64,000 nt of DNA from Chaenocephalus aceratus (lineage: Eukaryota; Chordata; Actinopteri; Perciformes; Channichthyidae): assembly GCA_023974075.1 (NCBI GenBank), contig CM043788.1:13109216-13173215 (forward strand). The letters run 5' to 3'. A program made the translations under genes and the position numbers. The notes under the pieces are model-generated. The model was not told where the DNA came from. It searched no databases and was given only the letters and a program-made list of their open reading frames with translations. Shown here one piece after another: positions 44,077 through 54,297 of this stretch; within the stretch, counting starts at the first letter, position 1, and the number at the start of each line of letters is the position of its first letter.

Positions 44077-44559
44077 GCAAACACGGAGTGCACGTTCACG
44101 CTACCACACACGCTACCGTGGCCCGTCCCTCTAACTGCCTTCAGAAACTAGCTAAACTCCCCGCTAATCGTCAGGTGGTAGTTATGGCGGGTACTTATGA
44201 ACTAACTACCGTAAGCTCGGCGAGGCGACCAGCAAACCGGCAACTCCACCCGCAGCCTCGGCGTGCTCCCGAGCTAATAGCTCTAACCACTTTCACACCG
44301 CACTAACAGCCCCCCCTACGACCTCCAAGGAAGACCGTACTACACCTAACAGGGACAGATACCACGGTAACTAATGATCTGTGCTCTACTTGCTGCCATA
44401 CACTCTCCGTGTACTTGAACTGCCAAACACTCACCCCCGCAACGCTACTCCCAGCCAATCAGCTGCACACAATGACAGCTGCAGCTGCGTGAAATCCGTC
44501 CCCACAACGGACATCCAGTTCGCACACGTTTCCCAGGTCCAAAGCGACGAGCCCCCATA

Positions 44560-44881
44560 TGTTACAACCCGGCTCCTGGGCTGCAACATAAAGCGGGGAG
44601 GCGAGATGAGGGGTATGATAAATAATGTTCATTTATTCCAAAACAAACAAGTAAACAAACAACAAGAACCAGCAACAGGTCCCTGACGCTGCACAGGACA
44701 AGTGCCCAGAGAAGACAGAGCGACGTAACGGCTGGGCTCCTCCTATATCCTCTTCCTTTCCAGGTGTAACTCATCCGGCAGGTGCGCCTCATCAGACAGA
44801 TTGCAGCTGGAACCTGCAATCACACACAAAACCACACACACAACCAGACGGCACCCCACGTGGTGTGGAGGGGTCGTCACA
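44560..44881 (-). repeat. 5' LTR of the deleted gypsy element
   Basis: Partner of 41500-41809; the primer-binding site lies directly inside it. Confidence 0.95.
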
Positions 44882-45095
44882 ACAGTGAAGGCGGTGCGTG
44901 AAAGGCACTGCACGCTCGTCTTCTCAGAGGCTGCCTCCTGGTGCTGCAGAGATTTCGCGAAGTGAAGGAGGTTTTCCTTCTATAAAACAGCTGTGGGCAG
45001 CAGATACTGTGAGTGTCACGGACATGAATTCATAGATCAAGGCAGACTGGTGCACAGAGGCTCCTGTTTTGCCAATCCGGTGATTAAACACATAT

Positions 45096-45346
45096 TGTCA
45101 TGATCTGTCTGTGTTGTGTTTTTGTCTTGTCTAGATCTGTCTTTGGTTTTCTGTCTGCGTTGTGTTTTGTCTTGTTTAGATCTGTCTGTGGTTCCCTGTC
45201 GTCAGTTTCCCTTGTGTGTCTAATTTACCCGATTGTGTTCACCTGGTGTCCCTGTGTTTTCTCCTCCCTCCTCACCTGTGTCTTGTGTGTATTTAATTTC
45301 TGGTTTTTCTGTCTGTCTTTGTCGGTTCGTCTTGTGTAATGACTTG
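45096..45346 (+). repeat. LTR-like sequence, left part
   Basis: Begins TGTCATGATCTG, ends in the LINE target duplication GTAATGACTTG (45336-45346). Confidence 0.65.
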
Positions 45347-45949
45347 TTCCTTCAGATCCAACGGCTGACGAGTGGTAGAGAACGGAGAAGTGGTGTACAG
45401 AGTACGATTTAAAGCGTTTGTGAGTTTTTTTTCACGGAGCCTACATATTCGTTGCTTTGGCGAACGGGTGTGGGGTTTCTTTGAAACGCCCCCCCTGGGG
45501 GTTCTTCCCCTGAGCTGTTTTTTTTTTATGACAGATTCAATGGCAACTGAGCCAGGAATGGACAAGACCACTGCAACGTGGATCATGGACAACGAGAAAG
45601 AGGGGGGCAAAACGGACGGAAAGGAGGATACCGACGAAGAACAAGGACAAAACAAGAAAACGGGAGAGAGGAGGAAACAAGAAAGGAGAAAGGGAGTGAG
45701 AGGTACAGTATAGAACTAACTATGGAGGTAACTGTGGATGGAGGAGCCGCAGTAGTAACAATGATGGACTTACTAAAAAATACAAATACAAAAAAAGTGT
45801 GGGGTTGTGGACGGGTGCAGAGTGAGAGCTATATGAAGTCACCATGCGGACCTGTCTAGGGAAAATGAAAATAATGGAGGGGCTGAGGGTGAACGGGGTC
45901 ATGGTGCACGCACAGGACCTCTTGAACAAAGATCTGACTGTCTCGTTCC

Positions 45950-46984
45950 CAGTGTTGTGCTAGTTACTGAAAACCAGTAACTAGTTACCATTACTAGTTA
46001 CTTCATTTCAAAAGTAACTCAGTTACTTTACTGATTACTTACACCAAAAAGTAATGCGTTACTGTGAAAAGTAACGTTTTAGTTACTTAAAAAAGGGCTC
46101 CCATTATATTAATGCCCTTATAGCCTTCATTTCAGTACTGTTATTGCATTGGAGAATAATACAATCTGTTGATCAACTTGACATGCATTATATGCAATCT
46201 GGATAGCATCGATATTAGCTGGCTTTACATTTTTGTATATTCTTTCTCCAGGTAGTTGGAAAAGTGTTCCGTTTCATATGCCGTGTGCCGCCCGGACATG
46301 CTATCATGCTAACTAGCTCCCTGAAAGCGGGTGACTCCACTGTAGCAATAGCCTGCATGTGTTCTACAACATACCGTGCAATGGCTTTATCGACTTTTCC
46401 CTGACTAGCAGTCCCTTGGTTACAATCCAGCCGCTGTTGCTTAGGTGCAGGTGGAGGTGGAGTGGCGTCGGCTGAGTCTCTGTGGTCTTAGCTACTAGCT
46501 TCGTCCCAGCATGTTGTTTTTGCAGATGTTTTAAGAGCTTTGAATGACTGGTTTGGGCAGTAGATAGGCTCTTTGACCCGCCAGGACACAACTTACATTT
46601 AACTAAAACGTTCTTTTCTTTGTGCTCGACAAAAGTGAAATAGTGAGAATATCTCCAGGTGGAGAAACTAGACTTGAGCTCCGCCGCCGCCATGATAGTC
46701 TTGTTAGTAAACAACACAAACACGCCCACAGCCCGTCTCCGCATGTGACACAGGAAGTATCTAAGTACATTTACTCAAGTACTGTACTTAAGTACAGTTC
46801 TCATCTCTGTTCGCCTGGCTGTTGACTATATAAAAAAACTAACGCAGTAACGGAGTAACGCACCATGTAGTAACGGTAACTGAGTTACTGAATTTAAAAA
46901 GTAATGCGTTAGAGTACTAGTTACTGCCAAAAATAACGGCGTTACAGTAACGCGTTACTTTGTAACGCGTTAGTCCCAACACTG
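45950..46984 (-). mobile_element. hAT element inside LINE ORF1
   Basis: The ends CAGTGTTGTGCTAGTTAC...CGTTAGTCCCAACACTG are inverted. Flanks CTCGTTCC (45942-45949) and CTCATTCC (46985-46992) differ by one base, an 8-bp target duplication with a mutation. It is a deletion derivative holding only the N-terminal zinc finger of the transposase. Subterminal regions are rich in GTAACT/AGTTAC repeats, as in the 36354 element. Confidence 0.9.
46364..46744 (-). pseudogene. BED zinc finger of a hAT (ZBED-type) transposase
   Basis: The frame encodes SSFSTWRYSHYFTFVEHKEK, KCKLCPGGSKSLSTAQTSHS and KLLKHLQKQH. This is the W-x-x-F...C-x2-C...H-x4-H pattern of a BED finger, which binds the element ends. Beyond residue 95 it becomes His/Leu repeats, then IKPLHGML, from a later part of the gene. 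The catalytic core is therefore deleted. Confidence 0.78.
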
Positions 46985-47329
46985 CTCATTCCTAAATCTG
47001 CCGGTATATGTACCTGATAGGATGATACTTAAGAGACTGGAAGAGTGGGGAGTCCAGCCCATCTCGGCAATCAAAAAAAGAGTGTGGCCGGGCACAGAAA
47101 TCACAGACGGCACCAGATTCCTGAGAGTAATGTTCAATGACAAGGTCAGCTCCCTCCCCTATTCCACAAAGTTAGATACAGTGAGGGGGGCGGAGTACTT
47201 CAGAGTATTGCACAATCGCCAGGTTCCTGTCTGCAGGCTGTGCATCCAGCCCGGTCACTTCTTTAGGGAGTGCCCGGAGTTTAAGTGCCACAAGTGTGGC
47301 CAGACAGCACATTATGCCAGGGAGTGCAG

Positions 47330-47500
47330 GTTCAGGGCAGAAAAGAGGAGGAAGAGAAGTAGGACAAGGAGGAAGACGAGGAGCAAGATGAGGAGGAGGA
47401 AGACGAGGAGGAAGACGAGGAGGAGGAGGACGAGGAAGGGGCGGAAGGAGCGAAGAAAAGACCCTTTGAGGAGGTCAGCGATGAGGAGGAAGGCCTGAGT
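47330..47500 (+). repeat. purine-rich AGG/GAG simple repeat in ORF1 tail
   Basis: Degenerate AGGAGGAAGACG units encode the Arg/Lys/Glu tail. The serine-rich open frame on the opposite strand (47332-47721) is its shadow. Confidence 0.8.
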
Positions 47501-47879
47501 GGAGGAGGAGCGGCGGGAGGTGAGGATGGAGCTAAGAAAAGTGCAAGGCAGAGCGGCGGAGGCGCCGAAGGGAGCAGTGGCGGGGGAAAGAAGTGTCGGA
47601 GTCCTGGAGTGGTGGAGGACATCTCGGAAGCATCAGAGATGGAGGAGGGAGTGCTGGAGGAGGACCCTGTGGGCGCCATGGTCTTCGGGAACCCTAATGA
47701 TGAACAGAGGGGCCGCGGCATGAGGAGAAAACAGGCGTGAGGATGAGAAGAAGACCTCAGCGGAGAATGCCGGGCGGAGTGCTAGACTTAAAGAGGACAA
47801 GGAGAGGGAGATGGAGAAAAGGAGAGCGAGCTCAACAGAGGGGGAGCTCGGGAAAGAAATCAGCTTAAGGTAACGATGT

Positions 47880-50800
47880 TAAGGACGCTTATTATAATAA
47901 CATCCCTTTTGATGGCAACCATCTCCTCCTTTAAAGGCAATGGCCTCAAAAGTAGGATTAGAAGAGAACGGGCGCTAATTCTATGTGGGGCCAGTATAAC
48001 ATGTCTGCAGGAAAACACATTGGGATGGGGAGTGTGTGGAGGAGGTAAAAAAGGAGTGGATGGGTGAAGTGTTTGCAAATAATGGGAGTGTACATGCTAG
48101 GGGGGTGGCGATACTTATCAACTCAGGGGAGGTAAGGAATGCAAGGAAGGTTGAGGATGATGGTGAAGGGAGAATGATTGGAGTACAGTATGAATACATG
48201 GAGGAAAAGTTCAAGTTGATAAATGTGTATGCACCTAATAGGCAAAAGGAGAGAAGGATTTTCTTTGAGGGGTTGGGGGGCAAATGTGGGGGGAACTGCA
48301 TGATTGTTGGGCACTTCAATGTATGGTGTGGAAGGTTGGATGCGACAGCGAGTGCTCGCTTTGGGAATGACTCCTCTAGAGGAGCGCTCCAAAGCATAAT
48401 GGGAGCGAACGGGTTGATTGATGTGTGGAGAGAAAGGAATGTGGGTGCGAGGGAATTCTCTAGGAGACAAGTGGAGGAGGGCAAGCTCACACTGAGTAGG
48501 ATTGACTTCGCACTGTGCTCAGAAGCTGTAGCTGGAAAGATTGGGAGCATTGAATACAGGGCCACTGCGCTGAGCGGTCATATGGTTCTTAGTCTCAGGA
48601 TGGGGCTGAGAATGAATGGGAGGTGTGGAGGTGTGTGGTGCCTGAATGCCAAACTGCTGAATGATGAGGTGTACAAGGAGAGGGTGAGAGAGTGTATAAG
48701 GGAGGGAGGTGCAAGGAGCAGTAATATATTAACTGGCTGGGGGAACTCAAAGATGAGATCAAACAAATAAGCATAAAACACAGTAAGGAAAAAAACATGC
48801 TTGTCAGAAGAAGGGAGGAAAGGGTGAAGAGAGAGTTCGTTAAAGAGGCGGAGAAAATAGATAGGGATACGGGGAGGGATTTAGGAGAATATACGAGGAT
48901 TAAAGATGACCTGGAGGGTATAGAGAAGGACAAATGCAGGGGGGCGACGGTAAGGAGCAGGGGGAAAGGTGCACTATCTTTTTTCTAGGGCTGGAAAAAG
49001 TAAGCAGGAAAGGAATTATTTAAAACAGGTTGAGGGAAAGGATGGTAGGAAAATAAGAGATTTAGTAGGGATAGCAGAGAGGGTAGAGGAGTTTTACGGG
49101 GAGCTGTTTAGGGCAGAAGAGACCGATAGGGAGAGTGTAGAGACGGCGATAGACACAATGGACAAGCCTTTAAATGATAGTGATGGAGAGATGTGTGAGG
49201 GAGAGATTGGCACAGGAGAAATAGATCTAGCAATAGTAGGGTCGGGTAGAAATAAGAGTCCGGGGTTAGATGGGTTAACAGCAGAATGTTATATTACATT
49301 TAGGGAACTGCTAATACCGGTGTTGCACAGGGTGTTCAAACACATTGAGGAGGAGGATGACTTGCCGGCCAGCATGGCAACGGGGGTTATAAGCATGATC
49401 TTCAAAAAAGGGGATAGGGACAGATTAGAGAACTATAGGCCGTTGAGCATGCTTAACAATGACTACAAAATTCTGGCCAGGGTACTGGGGAATATAATCA
49501 AGAGGGTTATCAAAACAGTGGTGGGTGGGACTCAGGCATATAGTGTACCGGGGAGGGATATAAGTGATACGACAAGCAGTATCAGAGACGTCATAAAACA
49601 CATGAAGGAGGGGAAGGGGGGCAGAGTAATGAGCCTTGATTTGAACAAAGCGTTTGATCGTGTCAATCACGAGTATTTATATAGAGTGTTAGGGAAAGCG
49701 GGATTTGGATTGAAGTTGGTGGGTTGGATCAAAAGATTATAGTCGGGCGGTGAGTTGTGTCAAGATAAATGGGATCATAACCAACGTGTTTAGGTTAGGG
49801 AGGTCGGTCAGGCAGGGATGTCCTCCATGTTGTATGCCTTGTCAGCTGAACCATTAGCAGCTATGCTAATTCAGAACCAAAACAATAGAGGGGTGGAGAT
49901 ACCGGGGGGACAGACCAGTCTCCTGTACCAGTATGCAGATGATACCACGGTTACGGTCAGAGATGGGGATAGTGTGAGGGAAGTGTTAAAACTAGTAGGG
50001 CAGTATGGCAGGGCGTCAGGGGCAAAGATAAACACCGACAAATCAGAGGTAATGTATATAGGTGAGGATGGAGTGGATAGGACAGAAATAGGGCTCAGGG
50101 AAAGGAAAGATTATTTTAAGGTGCTGGGTGTCAATTTGGGTATAAAGGAAATGGAGGGGAGGGATATGCAATAGGAGGGAATCATTAACAGCATAAAGAG
50201 GACGCTCAGGTTTTGGAAGCTGAGATGTTTGAAGTTAAGAGGGAAGGTAGTGGTGATAAATAGGCTCATAGGGAGCAAATGAGTCTATATCATGACTGTC
50301 ATGGAAATGCCGGAGAGGGTTCGTAAGGAAGTCGACACGGCAATAAAAGAGTTTTTATGGGGTGGGAGGGGCGTTAGAATTGCAAGAGAGGTAATGGAGA
50401 ATGAGCATAAGGATGGAGGGATGAAGCTGATCAACTTGGAAAGGAAAAATAAGGCATTAAGGGTCAAAATGATACTTAAATATATCAGCGACAAAGAAGA
50501 TAAAAAAGATCATGCTTGGAAAGTATGTTTAAAAGAAGCAATCAATAAGTGTGGAGGCTGTGGTGACAGCGCTTTATTCATGTCTTTAAAAAAAGAAATG
50601 CTTAGCAGTGTTTCGGAGTACCACAGAGAGGCTCTATTGGCATGGGGGGAGTTCTTAAAAGGGGTGAAGCATGAGTGTGTGCATGTTGAACAAGTGTGGA
50701 ATCAGCCTGGATTCCTGAACCATATGATCGCTGTGGAGAAGTGCCCTGTATTCGATCTCCAAATGTGGGGGGCGGGTTTCAGACACATCAGGGATTTGGT

Positions 50801-51700
50801 TTATGAGTATGTACCGGGGTTTATGGGGGCACAGGTGATAGTGGATGAGGTGAGGGGTAGAGGGGGGAGAATGCCTTTGAAAACAGCAGAAGGGATCATG
50901 AACAGGGTGAAAAAGGGAATGCCTGGTGGGTGGAAGGATATGATTGAGAGCAAAGCGGTAAGAGGTGGAGAGAGTGTGGCAGGAATGTACGTGGGGGAGG
51001 GAGATGTGTGTGTGAAAATAGAAAATGTAAAGACTAAGACGATTTACAAAATACTGAGGGGAAATAAAATAAGAAGGCCTGCTTCTGAGCGTGTGTGGGA
51101 AAAGGTTCTTGAGAAGTTTGATGTGCGGAAGATATGGGGGAATTTAAGGGTGAAGTGGAATAGCATTGAGTGTGAACATTTCGATTTTCTTTTTGCATCA
51201 CAATAGGGTGTAAAACAACTTGATCATAAGCCAGTTTGATGTCACAGTGAAGAGGGAATGTGATGTGTGTAAGACAAAGGTTGAAACGTGTATGCATGAA
51301 TTTTTTGAATGTAGCAAGCTGGGAGTGTACTTTGAAAGACTGAAAGAGCTAATTGATAAATGTTGGGGCGAGAGGATAATAAAAACGATGGTATGGAAGG
51401 AGTTGTGGCTGTTTGGGGTGCATGAGAGAATGAAAGGGTTCAATGTGAATCTCTGCAATTATGTGCTGAGCCATGCCCGGTATGCTTTGAAGATCAGGAG
51501 GGACGTAGCCCATAATGACAGTAGATGTATGGGATGTTTTCAAACGGATATTAAGCAAAAATATTCACATGGCATACGCATACCTGGAGAAAGACATTTT
51601 TCTGGAGAGCTTTGTGGGTGCGCTCTAGTGGGTGTTATGGACGATGACAGCCTGGTGTTTGAGTATGATGGGGTTGGCTAGCATGTGCGGTGGGAGTATG
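47880..51700 (+). pseudogene. L1-Tx1-like LINE ORF2: endonuclease, RT, C-terminal domain
   Basis: The endonuclease part shows SITCLQENTLGW, KLINVYAPNRQKERRIFFEG, then IVGHFNVWCGRLD where GDFN is expected, and SRIDFALCSE and TALSGHMVLSL where SDH is expected. Two catalytic positions are lost. RT shows KSPGLDGLTAECY, SMIFKKGDRDRLENYRPLSM, VMSLDLNKAFDRVNHEYLY and, after a frame change at about 49742, LYQYADDTTVTVRDG (YADD). Stops at 50172-50174 and 50280-50282 interrupt the thumb. The long frame 50292-51206 and the CDVCKTKVETCMHEFFEC motif (about 51262) form the C-terminal region. Confidence 0.87.
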
Positions 51701-52052
51701 GTGTGGAGTGGCTTGATAAACATGTGTGGCTTATGCAAAAATGATTACCTTATTATTATTAATTAATTGTGTTTGTTTTTTTTGTTGTTTTGTTAATTTT
51801 GTTTTTGTTTCTCATATTGTGGTTTTGTATCATTATTTACTGTGATTGGACGTCCAATGGGGTTTTTAGTAGTCTATCCAGGGCAATTGCATTTTGCTTG
51901 TTTCTCTTATTTGTCATGTCTTGCATGATTATTGTTTAAAATGTATGGTCACAGTTACGGTATGTAAACATATGTGACAAGGTATCGCAATAAAATGTAA
52001 ATGATGAATTTTCTAATAAAAAGTAAAAAAAAAAAAAAAAAGTAATGACTTG

Positions 52053-52166
52053 GTCTGCGGTGAGTGTTCTGTTCAGTCTGTGTTAATAGTTTAGCCTTGA
52101 AATAAAGGAGTTATTTTGTCCCTTTTAATCTGCATTTGGGTCCTGCTTCCTACACACACCGTAACA
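52053..52166 (+). repeat. LTR-like sequence, right part
   Basis: Resumes after the LINE's second GTAATGACTTG (52042-52052) and runs to CACCGTAACA, with a polyadenylation signal in the middle. Confidence 0.65.
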
Positions 52167-52185
52167 TTACAAACCGACCAGAGAT

Positions 52186-54297
52186 ATGGGCCCAGCAGAT
52201 CCGTTTGAGCAGGAACTATTGGATTATACCTTTTCTTTGTCTGACTGCGCTCATCGATGGATAGGAGCGGTCAGGGTTCAGCAGCGAGATGCTGCTCTGG
52301 CAGAAGCAGTCCACCTTACGATGAAGAATCAAGATTTGGTTACATTCTTACCTGCCTGGCTTTTGGATTACCTCACGGTTTGTTTTCCCGATCCTGATAG
52401 ACCCAGGTCTCCCAATTCCCTTTTTGATACTACACGCATCGGTGTGGTCCGTCTGGTGTCAGCCCCTGCTTCTCACCCAGTGTTTGCTACAGTCCAGGAG
52501 CCATTCACTGGTACTCGTCTGGCTTTTGGAGGTCCACGGAGCCTCCAAACGACTCCTAAAAGAAGGAGTCGCAAGGCCAGGTTAGCAGCACGAGCCCAAA
52601 GGGCCATGGTTACAGAACCAGTTCAGCCCCCAGCAGCCATGGTTACAGAACCAGTTCAACCCCCAGCAGCCATGGTTCCAGCCCCAGTTCTGGCCCCAGC
52701 AGCCATGGTTCCAGCCCCAGTACCGCCCCCAGTAGCCATGGTCCCTACTCCAGTTTCGGCTCCAGGACTGGCTTACCGGCCGACGCCAGCCCCCCGAGTC
52801 CTGTCGGTGTACCGGCCGACTCCAGCACCTCGTCTCCTGTTGGCTCTCCAGCCGACACCAGCTCCCCGAGTTCTGTCGGCGTACCGGCCAACGCCAGCTC
52901 CCAGAGGCCTGTCGGCGTACCGGCCGACTCAGCACCTCGACTCCTGTTGGCTCTCCCTCGAGTCCCCTCTCAAGTTCCCTCTCGAGTCCCATCTCGAGTC
53001 CCCTCTCAAGTCCCCTCTCAAGTCCCCTCTCAAGTTCCCTTTCAGGTCCCCTCTCGAGTCTCTTCTCGAGTCCTCTCTCGAGTCACCTCTCCAGTCTCCT
53101 CTCGAGTTCCCTTACAAGTCACCTCTCGAGTCCCCTCTCGAGTTCCGTCTCGAGTCCCCTCTCGAGTTCCCTCTCGAGTCCCCCCTCGAGTCACCTCTCG
53201 AGTTCCCTTTCGAGTTCCCTCTCAAGTTCCTTCTCGAGTCACCTCTCGAGTTCCCTTTCGAGTTCCCTCTCAAGTTCCTTCTCAAGGCACCTTTCGAGTC
53301 CCCTCTCGAGTTCCCTCTCTTGTCCCCTCGAGTTCCCTCTCTTGTCCCCTCTCAAGTCTCCTCTCGAGTCCCCTCTCCAGTCACCTCTCGAGTTCCCTTA
53401 CAAGTCACCTCTCGAGTTCCCTCTCGATTCACCTCTCGAGTTCCCTCTCAAGTATCCTCTCGAGTCCCCTCTCAAGTTCCCTCTCTTGTCCCCTCTCCAG
53501 TCTCCTCTCGAGTCCCCTCTCCAGTCTCCTCTCGAGTCCCCTCTCGAGTTCCCTTACAAGTCACCTCTCGAGTTCCCTCTCTTGTCCCCTCTCGAGTCAC
53601 CTCTCCAGTCTCCTCTCGAGTCCCCTCTCGAGTTCCCTTACAAGTCACCTCTCGAGTTTCCTCTCGAGTATCCTCTCGAGCCCCCTCTCAAGTTCCTTCT
53701 CAAGTTCCTTCTCCAGTCACCTCTCGAGTCTCCGCTCAAGTTCCCTCTCGAGATCCCTCTCAAGTCGCCTTTCAAGTCACCTCTCGAGTCCCCTCTCAAG
53801 TCCCTACCCAATGTTCTGGTCCGTTGGAGGTTCCCCTGGGGGTCCTGCCAACTCCATGTCATGTCCCGTTGGGGGTCCTGCCGACTACTCTTCTGCCGAG
53901 AGTCCTGCCAACCCTATGTCCTGTTCCGTTGGAGGTCCCACCAACTACTCTTCTACCGGGGGTCCTGCCAACCCTTTGTCCTGTCCCGTTGGGGGTCCCG
54001 CCGTCTACTCTTCTGCCGGGGGTCCTGCCAACTCTATGTCCGGTGGCTCGCCCTCATGCTCGGCCCCCTGAGTTCTCCCGCGGTGGCCTTCGCCCCTCCA
54101 TAACCCCCACCTTGGACTCTGTCTTGCCCCCGGGCCATCCGCCCGAGTCCCCCTTCTCGGCTTCTGCCTTGCCCCCGGGCCGTCCGCCCGAGATCCCTTC
54201 CTGGTCCTCTGCTGTGCCCCTGGGCGGTCAGCTCAGTCCCGTCCTCCTGATCCCCTCCACCCACCCTGGTGGCCTAGTAACAAATATAGCTCCTTAA
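52186..54297 (+). CDS. proline-rich gag-like protein with tetrapeptide minisatellite
   Basis: A 703-residue frame begins MGPADPFEQELLDYTFSLSD, 20 bp after the LTR end. Residues 1-125 form a compact, plausible gag-like domain (AHRWIGAVRVQQRDAALAEA, VTFLPAWLLDYLTVCFPDPD). Then come a basic patch (KRRSRKARLAARAQRA), five 11-residue repeats of the AMVTEPVQPPA type and several RPTPAPRVLSAY repeats. A long 12-bp minisatellite (about 52945-53815) encodes SPLE/FPLE-type tetrapeptides, and the tail is Pro-rich (PPGHPPESPF). No protease or RT follows. I do not recognise the family with certainty; position behind the LTR suggests a gag of a non-autonomous element. Confidence 0.6.
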   Translation: MGPADPFEQELLDYTFSLSDCAHRWIGAVRVQQRDAALAEAVHLTMKNQDLVTFLPAWLLDYLTVCFPDPDRPRSPNSLFDTTRIGVVRLVSAPASHPVFATVQEPFTGTRLAFGGPRSLQTTPKRRSRKARLAARAQRAMVTEPVQPPAAMVTEPVQPPAAMVPAPVLAPAAMVPAPVPPPVAMVPTPVSAPGLAYRPTPAPRVLSVYRPTPAPRLLLALQPTPAPRVLSAYRPTPAPRGLSAYRPTQHLDSCWLSLESPLKFPLESHLESPLKSPLKSPLKFPFRSPLESLLESSLESPLQSPLEFPYKSPLESPLEFRLESPLEFPLESPLESPLEFPFEFPLKFLLESPLEFPFEFPLKFLLKAPFESPLEFPLLSPRVPSLVPSQVSSRVPSPVTSRVPLQVTSRVPSRFTSRVPSQVSSRVPSQVPSLVPSPVSSRVPSPVSSRVPSRVPLQVTSRVPSLVPSRVTSPVSSRVPSRVPLQVTSRVSSRVSSRAPSQVPSQVPSPVTSRVSAQVPSRDPSQVAFQVTSRVPSQVPTQCSGPLEVPLGVLPTPCHVPLGVLPTTLLPRVLPTLCPVPLEVPPTTLLPGVLPTLCPVPLGVPPSTLLPGVLPTLCPVARPHARPPEFSRGGLRPSITPTLDSVLPPGHPPESPFSASALPPGRPPEIPSWSSAVPLGGQLSPVLLIPSTHPGGLVTNIAP
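52945..53815. repeat. 12-bp coding minisatellite (CTCGAGTCCCCT type)
   Basis: Around 70 imperfect units of 12 or 15 bp, many with a CTCGAG core. The length is a multiple of 3 and the unit has no stop in any plus frame, so three overlapping open frames exist here (52186-54297, 52947-54071, 53342-54103). Confidence 0.9.

Larger units (their letters stand above)
41500..44881 (-). mobile_element. Ty3/gypsy-like element with both LTRs and most of pol deleted
   Basis: LTRs at 41500-41809 and 44560-44881 differ by a 12-bp indel and a few bases. ACAG flanks both sides. On the minus strand, just inside the 5' LTR, TGGGGGCTCGTC (about 44546-44557) matches the proline-tRNA primer site consensus. A G-rich polypurine tract abuts the other LTR (41810-41818). 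Gag is present and then only scraps of pol remain, so a large internal deletion removed RT and RNase H. The low LTR divergence suggests recent insertion. Confidence 0.92.
45528..47498 (+). pseudogene. L1-Tx1-like LINE ORF1 (zinc-knuckle protein), split by a hAT
   Basis: The start is near MTDSMATEPGMDKTTATWIM, followed by a lysine-rich stretch. After frame changes it reads MEVTVDGGAAVVTMMDLLK, GLRVNGVMVHAQDLLNKDLT and VSF, where the hAT enters (45950). After removal of the hAT and one target copy the frame continues in register, LNLPVYVPDRMILKRLEEWG, RVWPGTEITDGTRFLRVMF and VPVCRLCIQPGHFFRECPEF. It then reads KCHKCGQTAHYARECR: two CCHC knuckles. A long Arg/Glu-rich tail follows (purine repeat). 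The knuckles bind element RNA. Confidence 0.82.
45347..52041 (+). mobile_element. full-length L1-Tx1-like LINE
   Basis: It is bounded by an 11-bp direct repeat GTAATGACTTG (45336-45346 and 52042-52052) and ends in a poly(A) run after AATAAAAAG. It contains ORF1 with zinc knuckles (interrupted by a hAT) and ORF2 with endonuclease, RT with YADD, and a C-terminal Cys/His motif. Without the hAT its length is about 5.65 kb. The 5' end lies upstream of ORF1, so the insertion was complete. Stops and frame changes make it inactive. Confidence 0.9.
45096..54297 (+). mobile_element. LTR element with a proline-rich gag-like ORF; LTR split by a LINE
   Basis: TGTCATGATCTG (45096) begins an LTR-like sequence that stops at 45346 and continues after the LINE at 52053, ending CACCGTAACA at 52166 (365 bp in total). 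It has AATAAA near 52100. A long open frame starts 19 bp further on. No 3' LTR or pol is seen before the sequence changes at about 54297. It is either 3'-truncated or a non-autonomous element with one LTR lost. Confidence 0.65.

Noticed and set aside
47332..47721. Serine-rich open frame on the minus strand
   Set aside because: It is the antisense of the purine-rich ORF1 tail of the LINE; no motif or start context supports it.
52582..52992. Trp/Arg-rich minus-strand frame opposite the gag-like protein
   Set aside because: Mirror of the 11-residue proline repeats on the plus strand.
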